Part shown: positions 7,091 through 14,044 of the stretch, one piece after another
Position numbering within the stretch: the first letter of the stretch is position 1
Layout of the letters: every line of letters begins with the position of its first letter
Assembly (NCBI GenBank): GCA_049794535.1
Contig: JBARCX010000158.1
Location: 1 to 17,378, forward strand
Length of the DNA: 17,378 nt
Direction of reading: 5' to 3'
From: JBARCX01 sp049794535
GTDB taxonomy: Bacteria; Pseudomonadota; Gammaproteobacteria; Xanthomonadales; Rhodanobacteraceae
Position numbers and translations under genes: made by a program
The notes under the pieces: generated by a model
Told to the model about the DNA's origin: nothing
The model's database searches: none
The model's input: the letters and a program-made list of their open reading frames with translations, nothing else

Positions 7091-9060
7091 TGCATCTGCT
7101 GCGCCGACACAAGGGTGCGAAAGCGCAGCTCGACACCCGCGCGTTCGATTTGCTGAGCCTGACGATGGTCGTCGTATTGGCCCTCCACGCGCCGCACCTG
7201 CCCTGGTGGCTCACCCCTGTACTCGCCCTGATTCTTGGTCTGCGCTGGTGGCAACGTCGCCAACATCCACAACGCATGCCGACCTGGGTCAAACTCCCCT
7301 TGCTTGCACTGCTCTCGCTGGCGGTGATCACCTATTACGGCAGCATCTTCGGTCGCGAACCGGGTACTGCGTTGGCAGTAGGCCTACTCGTACTGAAGCT
7401 ACTGGAGAGCGAAACCCCTCGCGATGCGCACGTCGGCATCGGTTTCGCCTGCTTCGCATTGATGGCCGCCTTGCTGTTCGACCAGGGCCTGGTTGCCACT
7501 GCGGTAGTCGCACTCGGCCTATTGCCCGCGTTAGCCACCTTGCGCGCATTGGAACCAGCTCAGACACATACCAGCCTTCCGCGCGAACTATTGCCAAGTC
7601 TTGGCATGCTGGCAGCCGCCTTGCCGCTGGCGCTGTTCGCCTTTGTGCTGGTACCGCGACTGAGTTCGCCGCTGTGGGGCGCACCCGCGCCGAATGCTGC
7701 GCGCACCGGGCTAAGCGACCAGATGTCGCCCGGTGATTTCACCGATCTGCTTACCGACGATCACCCTGCGCTACGGGTAACGTTCGACGGACAGCTACCC
7801 GCGCCCTCACAACGCTACTTCCGCGCTTATGTGATGTGGGATTACGACGGCCACACCTGGCGCTATGTGGATTCGCCATCGCCCACTCCAGCCCCCGTCG
7901 AGGCCGCTGCATCCATCAGTTACCGCATCAGCCTTGAGCCGACCCACGGCCACGTGCTGCCCACGCTTGATGTGCCATTGGACACACCTGCGCAAACGCA
8001 GATGCGTGCCGATCGTGAGTTATTTGCCGACAAACCGGTGAACGATCCGATCGACTACGCGCTGCGTTCGGCCCTGCACTACCGCCTGCAGGCTCAACTC
8101 GATGCATCGACCCGGCAACGCGCATTGCAACTGCCACTGGATTTCGATCCGCGCACGCATGCATTGGCCGCTCGGTGGCGACAACGGTATGGCAGTGACG
8201 ATGCAGCGATCGTGCAGGCCGCGCTCGCGCTATTTCACAATGGCGGCTTCCGCTACACGCTGGCACCTGCACCACTGGGCCGCAACTCGGTGGACGACTT
8301 TCTGTTCGACACACACGAGGGTTTCTGCGAGCACTATTCGTCGGCGTTCACCGTGCTGATGCGCGCAGCAGGCATTCCGACACGCGTGGTAACCGGCTAT
8401 CAGGGCGGCTACTGGAACCCACTCGGCAACTACCTATTGGTACGCCAGTCCGATGCGCACGCATGGAGTGAAGTGTGGCTAGCCGGGCGCGGCTGGGTAC
8501 GGGTTGACCCTACTGCGGCGGTACGGCCGCAGCGGGTAAGCCAGGGGGCATTGGCCGCGGCCGGTGACCAACTGCCGTGGTACCAGAACGGTTGGCCACA
8601 ATCGCTGCGAAATCATTGGGACATCGTCAACCGATGGTGGAATGAAGGCGTTATCGGATTCGACGTGTTGCGCCAGCAAGGCTTGCTGACGCCGTTCGGC
8701 ATCCCCCATGCCGACACCACGCTACTCGGCCTGCTGTTAGCCATCGGTGGCGTGGTGTTTGGGGCTTTGGGGCTTGCCTGGGCGCTGTGGCATCGAGCCG
8801 ATACTGATCCAGCTCGCGCTTCACTGCGCGAACTGGAGCGCCGACTCGCCCGCCTCGGCATCGTACGCCGGCATAGCGAAGGTCCTCAGCATTACCTTCG
8901 ACGTGCCGCTCGTGCACTACCTGGGCAGCGCAGTGAACTGAAACAATTGATGAGCTGTTATCTTGAACTTCGCTATGCCCACGACGAACCACCGCCTGAA
9001 TCCTTACGTCGCTTCCAGCGTGCCGTGCGGGATTTTCGGCCGGCTCGCGTTGTCAAATGA
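7087..9060 (+). CDS. tgpA: TgpA-like membrane transglutaminase-fold protein (DUF3488)
   Basis: Inner-membrane protein with a periplasmic transglutaminase-like domain, resembling TgpA (PA2873) of Pseudomonas aeruginosa, which is essential there; its physiological substrate is not settled. The 657 residues begin with a cluster of membrane helices (about 20-190, DUF3488). The periplasmic part follows, with the complete catalytic triad: Cys414 in EGFCEHYSSAF, His458 in QSDAHAWSEVW and Asp474 in VRVDPTAAV. A last helix at about 545-567 and a cytoplasmic tail of about 90 residues end the protein. Two ATGs stand in tandem at 7087. It is third in the moxR-DUF58-tgpA operon, the same order I recall from P. 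aeruginosa. The MoxR pair presumably helps assemble or control it; that is inference. Confidence 0.92.
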   Translation: MMHLLRRHKGAKAQLDTRAFDLLSLTMVVVLALHAPHLPWWLTPVLALILGLRWWQRRQHPQRMPTWVKLPLLALLSLAVITYYGSIFGREPGTALAVGLLVLKLLESETPRDAHVGIGFACFALMAALLFDQGLVATAVVALGLLPALATLRALEPAQTHTSLPRELLPSLGMLAAALPLALFAFVLVPRLSSPLWGAPAPNAARTGLSDQMSPGDFTDLLTDDHPALRVTFDGQLPAPSQRYFRAYVMWDYDGHTWRYVDSPSPTPAPVEAAASISYRISLEPTHGHVLPTLDVPLDTPAQTQMRADRELFADKPVNDPIDYALRSALHYRLQAQLDASTRQRALQLPLDFDPRTHALAARWRQRYGSDDAAIVQAALALFHNGGFRYTLAPAPLGRNSVDDFLFDTHEGFCEHYSSAFTVLMRAAGIPTRVVTGYQGGYWNPLGNYLLVRQSDAHAWSEVWLAGRGWVRVDPTAAVRPQRVSQGALAAAGDQLPWYQNGWPQSLRNHWDIVNRWWNEGVIGFDVLRQQGLLTPFGIPHADTTLLGLLLAIGGVVFGALGLAWALWHRADTDPARASLRELERRLARLGIVRRHSEGPQHYLRRAARALPGQRSELKQLMSCYLELRYAHDEPPPESLRRFQRAVRDFRPARVVK

Positions 9061-9108
9061 AGGTGTAGCGCGACACACCGCGCATCCGCCCACGATGGAG
9101 AAAACGTC

Positions 9109-9687
9109 ATGTCTCCCCTTTACCGATCACTAATCCTCGCTACGGCCACGACTGCGCTCACCGCGTGCGTCACCATGCCGCAGCCACTCCAGGGCACCTA
9201 CACCAATGTCACCACGCTAGCTGCTCAGCAGGGCGGTGCCGGCGGCTCAAGCGTGCGCTGGGGTGGTGAAATCATCAGCACGGAACCCGGCCCGCAGGAA
9301 ACCTGCTTCTACGTGTTGTCGCGTCCGCTGGACGACCAGGCACGACCGACGATGCTGGGCAACGCGGCCAATGACCAGGGTCGCTTCGTTGCCTGCCGCC
9401 AGGGCTTCTACGATCCGGAAGTGTTCGCGCGTGGTCGCGAAATCACCATCACCGGAACCTTGCATGGCACGGTATCGCGTAAGGTCGGCGAATACGACTA
9501 CGCCTATCCGCGTGTCGAGGCGAACGTGGTCTATCTGTGGCCTAAACGGCCCGTCATGGTGAACTACGGACCCGGCTACTACGACCCATTCTGGGGCCCA
9601 GGCTGGGGTCCGTACTGGGGTCCGTGGGGTTGGGGTGGGCCGTATTACTACGGTGGCCCGCGAGTGATCGTGGTACCGCGTCGCTAA
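9109..9687 (+). CDS. slp: Slp-family outer membrane lipoprotein with aromatic Gly-rich tail
   Basis: Slp proteins are outer membrane lipoproteins, starvation- or acid-associated in E. coli; the molecular function is unclear. The 192 residues start with a lipoprotein signal ending in the lipobox LTAC, giving lipidated Cys20. The Slp body follows (about 25-148), including VRWGGEIIS and YVLSRPLD. The C-terminus (153-184) is unusual. It consists almost only of Gly, Tyr, Trp and Pro with WGP repeats (FWGPGWGPYWGPWGWGGP), then a basic VPRR end. The ATG has GGAG eight bases upstream. It lies 48 bases after tgpA and may be read from that operon or its own promoter. A strong terminator follows. The symbol is by family only. 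Confidence 0.88.
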   Translation: MSPLYRSLILATATTALTACVTMPQPLQGTYTNVTTLAAQQGGAGGSSVRWGGEIISTEPGPQETCFYVLSRPLDDQARPTMLGNAANDQGRFVACRQGFYDPEVFARGREITITGTLHGTVSRKVGEYDYAYPRVEANVVYLWPKRPVMVNYGPGYYDPFWGPGWGPYWGPWGWGGPYYYGGPRVIVVPRR

Positions 9688-9712
9688 GTACCTCGTCACT
9701 GACGAACAACGA

Positions 9713-9739
9713 AAAACGCCGGCCTCGCGCCGGCGTTTT
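9713..9739. terminator. Bidirectional intrinsic terminator between slp and hinT
   Basis: An 11-base perfect stem AAAACGCCGGC/GCCGGCGTTTT with a five-base loop lies between two convergent genes, 26 bases after the slp stop and 57 bases after the HIT gene stop. The A/T ends give a T tract on both strands, so it can terminate both transcripts. Confidence 0.92.
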
Positions 9740-9795
9740 CGTATGTGCGTGTTTGTGCCCTGCCGCCCAGTCCCGCGTCCAGGGCATACGCCAAC

Positions 9796-10140
9796 TCAGC
9801 CTGGCGGCCAGACGAACTTGCGACCAGCCAACAAATGTACGTGCAGGTGAAATACGGTTTGCCCACCGTGCTCGTTGCAGTTGACCACCGTGCGATAGCC
9901 CTGCTCGGCCAAACCCTCTTGCTTGGCATATTTGGCCGCTACAAGTAGGAGCTTACCCAGTAATTCGGCGTCGCCTGCGGTGGCGTCGTTGAGCGTAGCG
10001 ATAGGTCGCTTCGGGATGAAAAGCACGTGCACCGGCGCCTGCGGATTCACGTCACGGAACCCAAGCACTTCATCGTCTTCATAGACGATATCGGCGGGGA
10101 TCTCGCGCCGGATGATCTTGCCGAAAATGGTATCGCCCAT
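9796..10140 (-). CDS. hinT: HIT-family purine nucleoside phosphoramidase (HinT-like)
   Basis: HinT-type proteins hydrolyse adenosine 5'-phosphoramidates and acyl-AMP adducts. The 114-residue product has the histidine triad HLHVHLL (His98, His100, His102; the middle one is the expected nucleophile) and the typical start GDTIFGKIIRREIPADIVYEDD. The C-terminal GRKFVWPPG also fits the family. I chose the ATG at 10140, with AAGGGA about ten bases upstream. The longer reading from 10173 adds eleven residues absent from the family and would bury the ribosome binding site. It is last in the minus-strand run, 39 bases after the GNAT gene, and ends at the shared terminator. Confidence 0.94.
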   Translation of the reverse strand: MGDTIFGKIIRREIPADIVYEDDEVLGFRDVNPQAPVHVLFIPKRPIATLNDATAGDAELLGKLLLVAAKYAKQEGLAEQGYRTVVNCNEHGGQTVFHLHVHLLAGRKFVWPPG

Positions 10141-10179
10141 GTGCTGAGTTCCCTTTTTTAAAATCAAAAACATAAAAGA

Positions 10180-10593
10180 TCACAGACGCAGCAGCATACC
10201 GTGCGCGGCTGGTGCTACCAGCTTGAAGCCAAACCGTTGATACATCTGCCAGGCCGTGCCATCGGCAATCAGGCCAATCATCGCGGTGGCAGGCGCCCTA
10301 GCGCGCAACTGCTCCATCAGGGTCTCCATGATGCGCGTCCCCCACCCCTTTCCCTGCCAGGCAGGTGAGACCGCGATATCGACTACCAGGAAGAACAGCC
10401 CACCATCGCCAACAACACGCCCCATGCCGATCAATGCATCGCTGTCACGCACACATACCGAACACCAGCTCGCAGGCAAGCCGAGCATGGCAGCCTCAGC
10501 ACTCATGGCACTCAACCCGGCGGCACTGCGCAGGGCGCGGTATTCGTCAGCAGCAGGAATTTCGAGTAAGACACGCGGCGTCGACTCGGCCAT
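10180..10593 (-). CDS. GNAT-family N-acetyltransferase
   Basis: Probable acetyl-CoA-dependent N-acetyltransferase; the substrate is unknown. The 137 residues contain the GNAT core: VVDIAVSPAWQGKGWGTRIM with the acetyl-CoA pyrophosphate-binding QGKGWG at 80-85. The late-core motif DGTAWQMYQRFGFKL (111-125) holds the Tyr usually placed near the thiolate leaving group. Length is typical of a minimal single-domain GNAT. It starts six bases after the recR stop and so is probably co-transcribed with it. Placement beside recR says little about its substrate. Confidence 0.88.
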   Translation of the reverse strand: MAESTPRVLLEIPAADEYRALRSAAGLSAMSAEAAMLGLPASWCSVCVRDSDALIGMGRVVGDGGLFFLVVDIAVSPAWQGKGWGTRIMETLMEQLRARAPATAMIGLIADGTAWQMYQRFGFKLVAPAAHGMLLRL

Positions 10594-10599
10594 AGTGAA

Positions 10600-11199
10600 T
10601 TAGCCCAACGTCTGCCGACTGCCGAAGGCATGCGCCAACGTGCTCCGATCGACATACTCCAGCTCACCACCCAGGGGTACGCCATGCGCAAGTCGCGTGG
10701 ATCGAATGCCTGCAGCCCGTGCCAATTGCGCAAGGTAATGCGCTGTCGCTTCACCTTCTACGGTGGGATTGGTGGCGAGGATCAATTCCTCGATCTCGTC
10801 TTCAGCAAGGCGTTCGCTGAGCAGCCCCAGCCCGAGTTCCTCAGGACCCAGACCATCCAGCGGCGACAACCGCCCCATCAACACGAAATACTGTCCGCGG
10901 TACCCGGTAGCTTGCTCGATCGCCGCAAGTTCCGTGGGCGACTCCACCACGCACAACAAGTGACGGTCGCGACTGGTGCTGGCACAAATGCCACACACCG
11001 GCTCCTCGCTGAAGTTACGACAGCGCGAGCAGTGGCCAATGCGTCGCATCGCCTGCTCTAGCGCACCTGCCAGTTTCAGGCCGCGCTCACGCTCACGCTC
11101 GAGCAAATGGAAGGCCATCCGTTGCGCGCTTTTGCCCCCCACACCCGGTAGGCAACGCAATGCTTCAATCAATTCGGCAAGAAGTGGGGAGCCGCTCAT
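10600..11199 (-). CDS. recR: Recombination mediator protein RecR
   Basis: With RecF and RecO, RecR promotes RecA loading onto SSB-coated single-stranded DNA in gap repair. The 199 residues are the standard length. They show the N-terminal helix-hairpin-helix (LPGVGGKSAQRMAFHLL, 17-33), the four-cysteine zinc finger (Cys57, Cys60, Cys69, Cys72) and a Toprim domain beginning with VVESPTE (84-90) and continuing through ATNPTVEGEATAHYL. The order dnaX-ybaB-recR is the widely conserved cluster. A 102-base gap with an eight-T run separates it from ybaB, so an additional promoter there is possible but none is clear. Confidence 0.98.
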   Translation of the reverse strand: MSGSPLLAELIEALRCLPGVGGKSAQRMAFHLLERERERGLKLAGALEQAMRRIGHCSRCRNFSEEPVCGICASTSRDRHLLCVVESPTELAAIEQATGYRGQYFVLMGRLSPLDGLGPEELGLGLLSERLAEDEIEELILATNPTVEGEATAHYLAQLARAAGIRSTRLAHGVPLGGELEYVDRSTLAHAFGSRQTLG

Positions 11200-11301
11200 G
11201 GATGATCAAAAGAGCCTGGGAGTGATGAACGGATAGCGGGAACGCCAGGCAAGGCATGCGCATACACGCTCGCACTCCCGCCCCAGTGCTATCAAAAAAA
11301 A

Positions 11302-11625
11302 TCAGAACGGCATCTTGAAGCCGGCCGGCAGATTCATGCCCGCGGTCACGCCACCGAGTTTGCCTTTGCTGACTTCAGCCACTTTGTTCACTGCATCGTT
11401 GACTGCTGCGGCGACGAGATCCTCAGCCATCTCGGGGTCATCAGCGAACAGCTTGCGGTCGATCGTCACTCGGCGCACTTCGTGTGCACCGGTCATCAGT
11501 ACGCTGACCAGACCACCGCCGGCATTGCCGGTGACTTCAAGCTTGGCAATCTCTTCCTGCGCACGCTTCATGTCTTCCTGCATGCGCTGAGCTTGCTGCA
11601 TCAGCTGACCAATTTGTCCTCTCAT
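11302..11625 (-). CDS. ybaB: YbaB/EbfC nucleoid-associated protein
   Basis: Small dimeric DNA-binding protein conserved between dnaX and recR. From ATG 11625 it has 107 residues starting MRGQIGQLMQQAQRMQEDMK. An amphipathic helix is followed by the family segment EVTGNAGGGLVSVLMTGAHEV and a glycine- and methionine-rich end (GGVTAGMNLPAGFKMPF). An upstream extension to 11856 is open but runs antisense-free through the dnaX 3' end in another frame and has no family similarity, so I rejected it. GGAG precedes the ATG. Its start is 19 bases after the dnaX stop. Directly after its stop codon comes a run of eight T on the minus strand, preceded by a weak CGGC/GCCG hairpin inside the gene, perhaps a partial terminator. 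Confidence 0.95.
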   Translation of the reverse strand: MRGQIGQLMQQAQRMQEDMKRAQEEIAKLEVTGNAGGGLVSVLMTGAHEVRRVTIDRKLFADDPEMAEDLVAAAVNDAVNKVAEVSKGKLGGVTAGMNLPAGFKMPF

Positions 11626-11644
11626 TTCATGTACTCCGAACGTT

Positions 11645-13309
11645 TCAGGATTCGATGGGTTTGATCGAATTCGGCACCACGCGTGCACCAAATTCTCGCT
11701 TGAGCGTCTGCACCAGCGGATCTTCTTCGATCGCCGTCTCGGCCGCCGACTGTGCTGCGCTACGGGCATCAGCGGCTCGTGCGGCAGGTGTCTGTGTGGC
11801 GCTGTGTTGATCGCTATCAAAGCGCAGCCGGATCGGCTCGCCAAGCGCTTGGCCAATTTTATCCGCCATCTGGCCGACCATGGGCTCGACGGCTAAATGC
11901 ATATGTGACGGCTGCAGCGCAAGTATCAGCGTATTCCCTTCGCGCCCACGCAACGCCGCATTCTGCGCTAACTGGCCCAGCGGGCCACGCAAACCAGCTT
12001 GCTCGATCATCCGCTCCCAATCCGGCAAGCCATTGGCATCCAGGGCAACACGCACAGGCGCTGCTGCAACGACGGCAGGTGCTGGCTCAACACGTGGCGG
12101 GATAGGCGCTGCCTGGGCCGATGGCGCCTGAAACGGTGGGGTTTGCGGTTCACGCTGAGGTGGCGCGGCGACAGGCGTCGGCGCCTGCGCACGCGGAGCG
12201 GCCGGACGCTCGGCACGCATGGGTGCTTCACCATCCGGTCGAAATGCCAGCATGCGCAGCAAAGCCATCTCGAAACCAGTACGCGCATCCGGCGCCAGCG
12301 CCAAGTCGCGCCGCCCAGTCGTGGCAATCTGGTAATACAGCTGTACGTCTTCAGGTGCCATCCGCTGGGCCAATGCAGCCAGTGGAGCATCGCCTTCATC
12401 CGGACGGTAGCCCGGGATGAGCTGAATCAGCTGAACGCGATGCAGCACGCTGGCCAGGTCGTCCAGCACGCCGCCGAAATCCGGCGAGAACGAGGCAATG
12501 CGCTCGCATTCGCTGAGCAACTGCGTGCCATCGCCAGCCGCCAGTGCGTCGAGCACACCAAGAACCTGTCCGCGCTCGACACTACCGAGCATGGCGCGCA
12601 CATCGTCGGCCTTCAGCGAACCGCCGCCGTAGGCGATGGCTTGGTCAAGCAGGGACAATCCATCGCGCATCGAACCGTCGGCACCATGAGCCAGCTCACC
12701 GATGGCGGGCTCTTCGTACGCGATGTTCTCCGCACCGAGGATATGCCGCATCTGACCGGCAATTTGATCCGGTAGCAGACGTTTGAGATTGAATTTCAGG
12801 CAGCGCGAGAGCACCGTCACCGGCAATTTCTGCGGGTCGGTGGTCGCAAGCAAAAATTTCACATGCGGCGGTGGCTCTTCCAATGTCTTCAGCAGCGCGT
12901 TGAACGCCGGCTTCGACAGCATGTGCACCTCGTCGACCAGGTACACCTTGAAGCGGCCACGCGAAGGGGCGTACTGCGCGTTCTCGATCACTTCGCGCAC
13001 GTCGTCCACACCGGTGTTGCTGGCCGCATCGATTTCCAGCAGGTCGACAAAACGACCGGCATCTACCGCTGTACAGACTGAGCACTCACCACACGGATCA
13101 GCCGACTCGCCACGCTCGCAGTTCAGCGACTTGGCGAAGATGCGCGCGATGGTGGTCTTGCCCACACCACGGGTGCCCGTGAAGAGGTAGGCGTGATGCA
13201 TGCGCCCCGTGTCGAGCGCATTCGTGAGCGCGCGCACCACATGCTCCTGACCCACCAGTTCGGCGAACTTGCGGGGGCGCCATTTGCGCGCTAGTACCTG
13301 ATAGGACAT
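11645..13309 (-). CDS. dnaX: DNA polymerase III subunit gamma/tau
   Basis: Clamp-loader ATPase of the replicative polymerase. The 554 residues show Walker A GTRGVGKTT (45-53), the zinc module (Cys64, Cys73, Cys76, Cys79), the DEVH box (126-129), sensor 1 in LLATTDPQK and the SRC motif (168-170). Clamp-loader domain III follows. A Pro/Ala-rich linker at about 370-430 precedes a C-terminal tau-type domain of about 120 residues that would contact polymerase and helicase. It is shorter than E. coli tau (643). No A6G-type slippery heptamer is visible, so a separate gamma by the E. coli mechanism is not supported. The likely ribosome binding site AGCAGG lies inside the inverted-repeat element directly upstream. 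Confidence 0.98.
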   Translation of the reverse strand: MSYQVLARKWRPRKFAELVGQEHVVRALTNALDTGRMHHAYLFTGTRGVGKTTIARIFAKSLNCERGESADPCGECSVCTAVDAGRFVDLLEIDAASNTGVDDVREVIENAQYAPSRGRFKVYLVDEVHMLSKPAFNALLKTLEEPPPHVKFLLATTDPQKLPVTVLSRCLKFNLKRLLPDQIAGQMRHILGAENIAYEEPAIGELAHGADGSMRDGLSLLDQAIAYGGGSLKADDVRAMLGSVERGQVLGVLDALAAGDGTQLLSECERIASFSPDFGGVLDDLASVLHRVQLIQLIPGYRPDEGDAPLAALAQRMAPEDVQLYYQIATTGRRDLALAPDARTGFEMALLRMLAFRPDGEAPMRAERPAAPRAQAPTPVAAPPQREPQTPPFQAPSAQAAPIPPRVEPAPAVVAAAPVRVALDANGLPDWERMIEQAGLRGPLGQLAQNAALRGREGNTLILALQPSHMHLAVEPMVGQMADKIGQALGEPIRLRFDSDQHSATQTPAARAADARSAAQSAAETAIEEDPLVQTLKREFGARVVPNSIKPIES

Positions 13310-13312
13310 GCG

Positions 13313-13327
13313 TTAGAGCCTGCTCAT
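13313..13327 (-). other. Tiny upstream reading frame before dnaX
   Basis: On the minus strand ATG AGC AGG CTC TAA lies within the left arm of the inverted-repeat element and ends one codon before the dnaX ATG, in the same frame. It overlaps the putative dnaX ribosome binding site AGCAGG. It may be chance; translation is unproven. Confidence 0.2.
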
Positions 13328-13582
13328 GGCATCCCAGTAGCCCGCGCCGGAAGCTGTTTGCGCGCAGGACCAGGAAGAACGAAGGAGTGTATGTCGATAC
13401 ACGACTGAGTGATGACGCAGAACTGCGGGCAAACAGCTCCGGCCCCAAGGGTTACTTTGCTTAAGCCACCATGCGGCAGCGCGCGACTTGATCAGGGGGC
13501 CACCCTGACCTGCGCCGTGCACTACCACCTGGCGGCTTAAGCAAAACAACGCGGACTGCTGGGATGCCATAAGCAGGCTCTA
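13314..13582. repeat. Composite inverted-repeat element, MITE-like or structured leader, upstream of dnaX
   Basis: The ends (13314-13340 and 13556-13582) are 27-base inverted repeats matching at 25 positions, each beginning TAGAGCCTGCT and containing ATGGCATCCCAG. Inside are two further separate inverted repeats. One pairs 13347-13367 with 13423-13442 (core AGCTGTTTGC, one bulge, one mismatch) and has a central hairpin GTGTAT-GTCG-ATACAC at 13387-13402. The other pairs 13456-13470 with 13531-13545 (TTTGCTTAAGCC, one mismatch) and has a central hairpin TCAGGG/CCCTGA at about 13492-13508. No convincing coding frame was found. The outer TA on both ends could be a target duplication of the IS630/mariner kind. 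Folded RNA would be a three-way junction. It begins four bases from the dnaX ATG. Whether it is mobile, a leader or a non-coding RNA is undecided. Confidence 0.75.
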
Positions 13583-13697
13583 TTACCTTGGGGCGAACGT
13601 CGATTGTGCCAAGTCGCTGGCAGCAAGTCAGTAAGAGCTGACTTAGATCGCAACACTGCTGGTCACCATATCAAGTAACCATGGCCTGAAAAGGCGG
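13583..13697 (-). other. Intergenic space between ffs and the inverted-repeat element
   Basis: This 115-base stretch holds no gene. It has a seven-base perfect hairpin AAGTCAG/CTGACTT (13625-13644), without a T tract. It should carry the dnaX promoter if that is not inside the repeat element. On the minus strand CTGACT and CACAAT stand 17 bases apart and overlap the hairpin's flank, a weak sigma70-like candidate only. Confidence 0.3.
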
Positions 13698-13803
13698 CGG
13701 CCCCGTCAGCCACACCCCGGCACCCGAATCATTCGCTACCGTTGCTTCCTTCCGGACCTGGCGGAGTTTACGAACTATCGTCGCGGGGGGACCGACGGGG
13801 CCA
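13698..13803 (-). ncRNA. ffs: 4.5S signal recognition particle RNA (bacterial small type)
   Basis: RNA core of the signal recognition particle, binding Ffh and guiding nascent membrane proteins to FtsY. The minus strand contains the universally conserved apical part CAGGTCCGGAAGGAAGCA, with the GGAA tetraloop (13750-13753) closed by CC/GG and the asymmetric internal loops on both sides. The two ends pair as GGCCCCGTC/GACGGGGCC (13794-13802 with 13699-13707). A single hairpin of about 104-106 nucleotides results, matching the short gammaproteobacterial form. Exact ends are estimated from the terminal helix. It lies between tRNA-Ser and dnaX on the same strand. Confidence 0.96.
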
Positions 13804-13858
13804 CCATAGACGTACTGCTTGCGCGCTGGCCTGGCGGCCGTTGCGTGGTTTCACTCAC

Positions 13859-13948
13859 TGGCGGAGAGAGCGGGATTCGAACCCGCGATACGTTTTACCG
13901 TATACACACTTTCCAGGCGTGCTCCTTCAACCACTCGGACACCTCTCC
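13859..13948 (-). tRNA. tRNA-Ser (anticodon GGA)
   Basis: Ninety nucleotides including an encoded CCA. The acceptor stem GGAGAGG pairs with TCTCTCC (last pair G-U), with discriminator G. The anticodon stem CACGC/GTGTG closes loop CTGGAAA, so the anticodon is GGA (13912-13914) and reads UCC and UCU serine codons. A long variable arm (TATACGG...CGTATC) and the T arm CGGGTTCGAATCCCG confirm a class II serine tRNA. It lies 55 bases upstream of ffs on the same strand. Confidence 0.98.
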
Positions 13949-14044
13949 GCAATGGTGAAACCGCTCTTGCCGGCCATCCAGGCCCAGCAAAGAAGCGGAA
14001 GGATAACGGGAGCACCGCCCAGGGACAAGAGATACCGGCTGAAT

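Noticed and set aside
9756..9786. Seven-base inverted repeat TGCCCTG/CAGGGCA downstream of hinT
   Set aside because: Its loop is 17 bases, there is no T tract, and the adjacent 11-base-stem terminator explains transcript ending.
11626..11856. Upstream extension of ybaB to 11856
   Set aside because: The added 77 residues overlap the dnaX 3' end in another frame, have no YbaB similarity, and the family N-terminus with GGAG is at 11625.
13336..13352. A GTAG tetranucleotide beside a GC-rich stem, suggesting a RAYT-type REP element
   Set aside because: The GTAG belongs to the outer arm of the larger inverted repeat and does not head a compact REP hairpin; no RAYT transposase is in the window.
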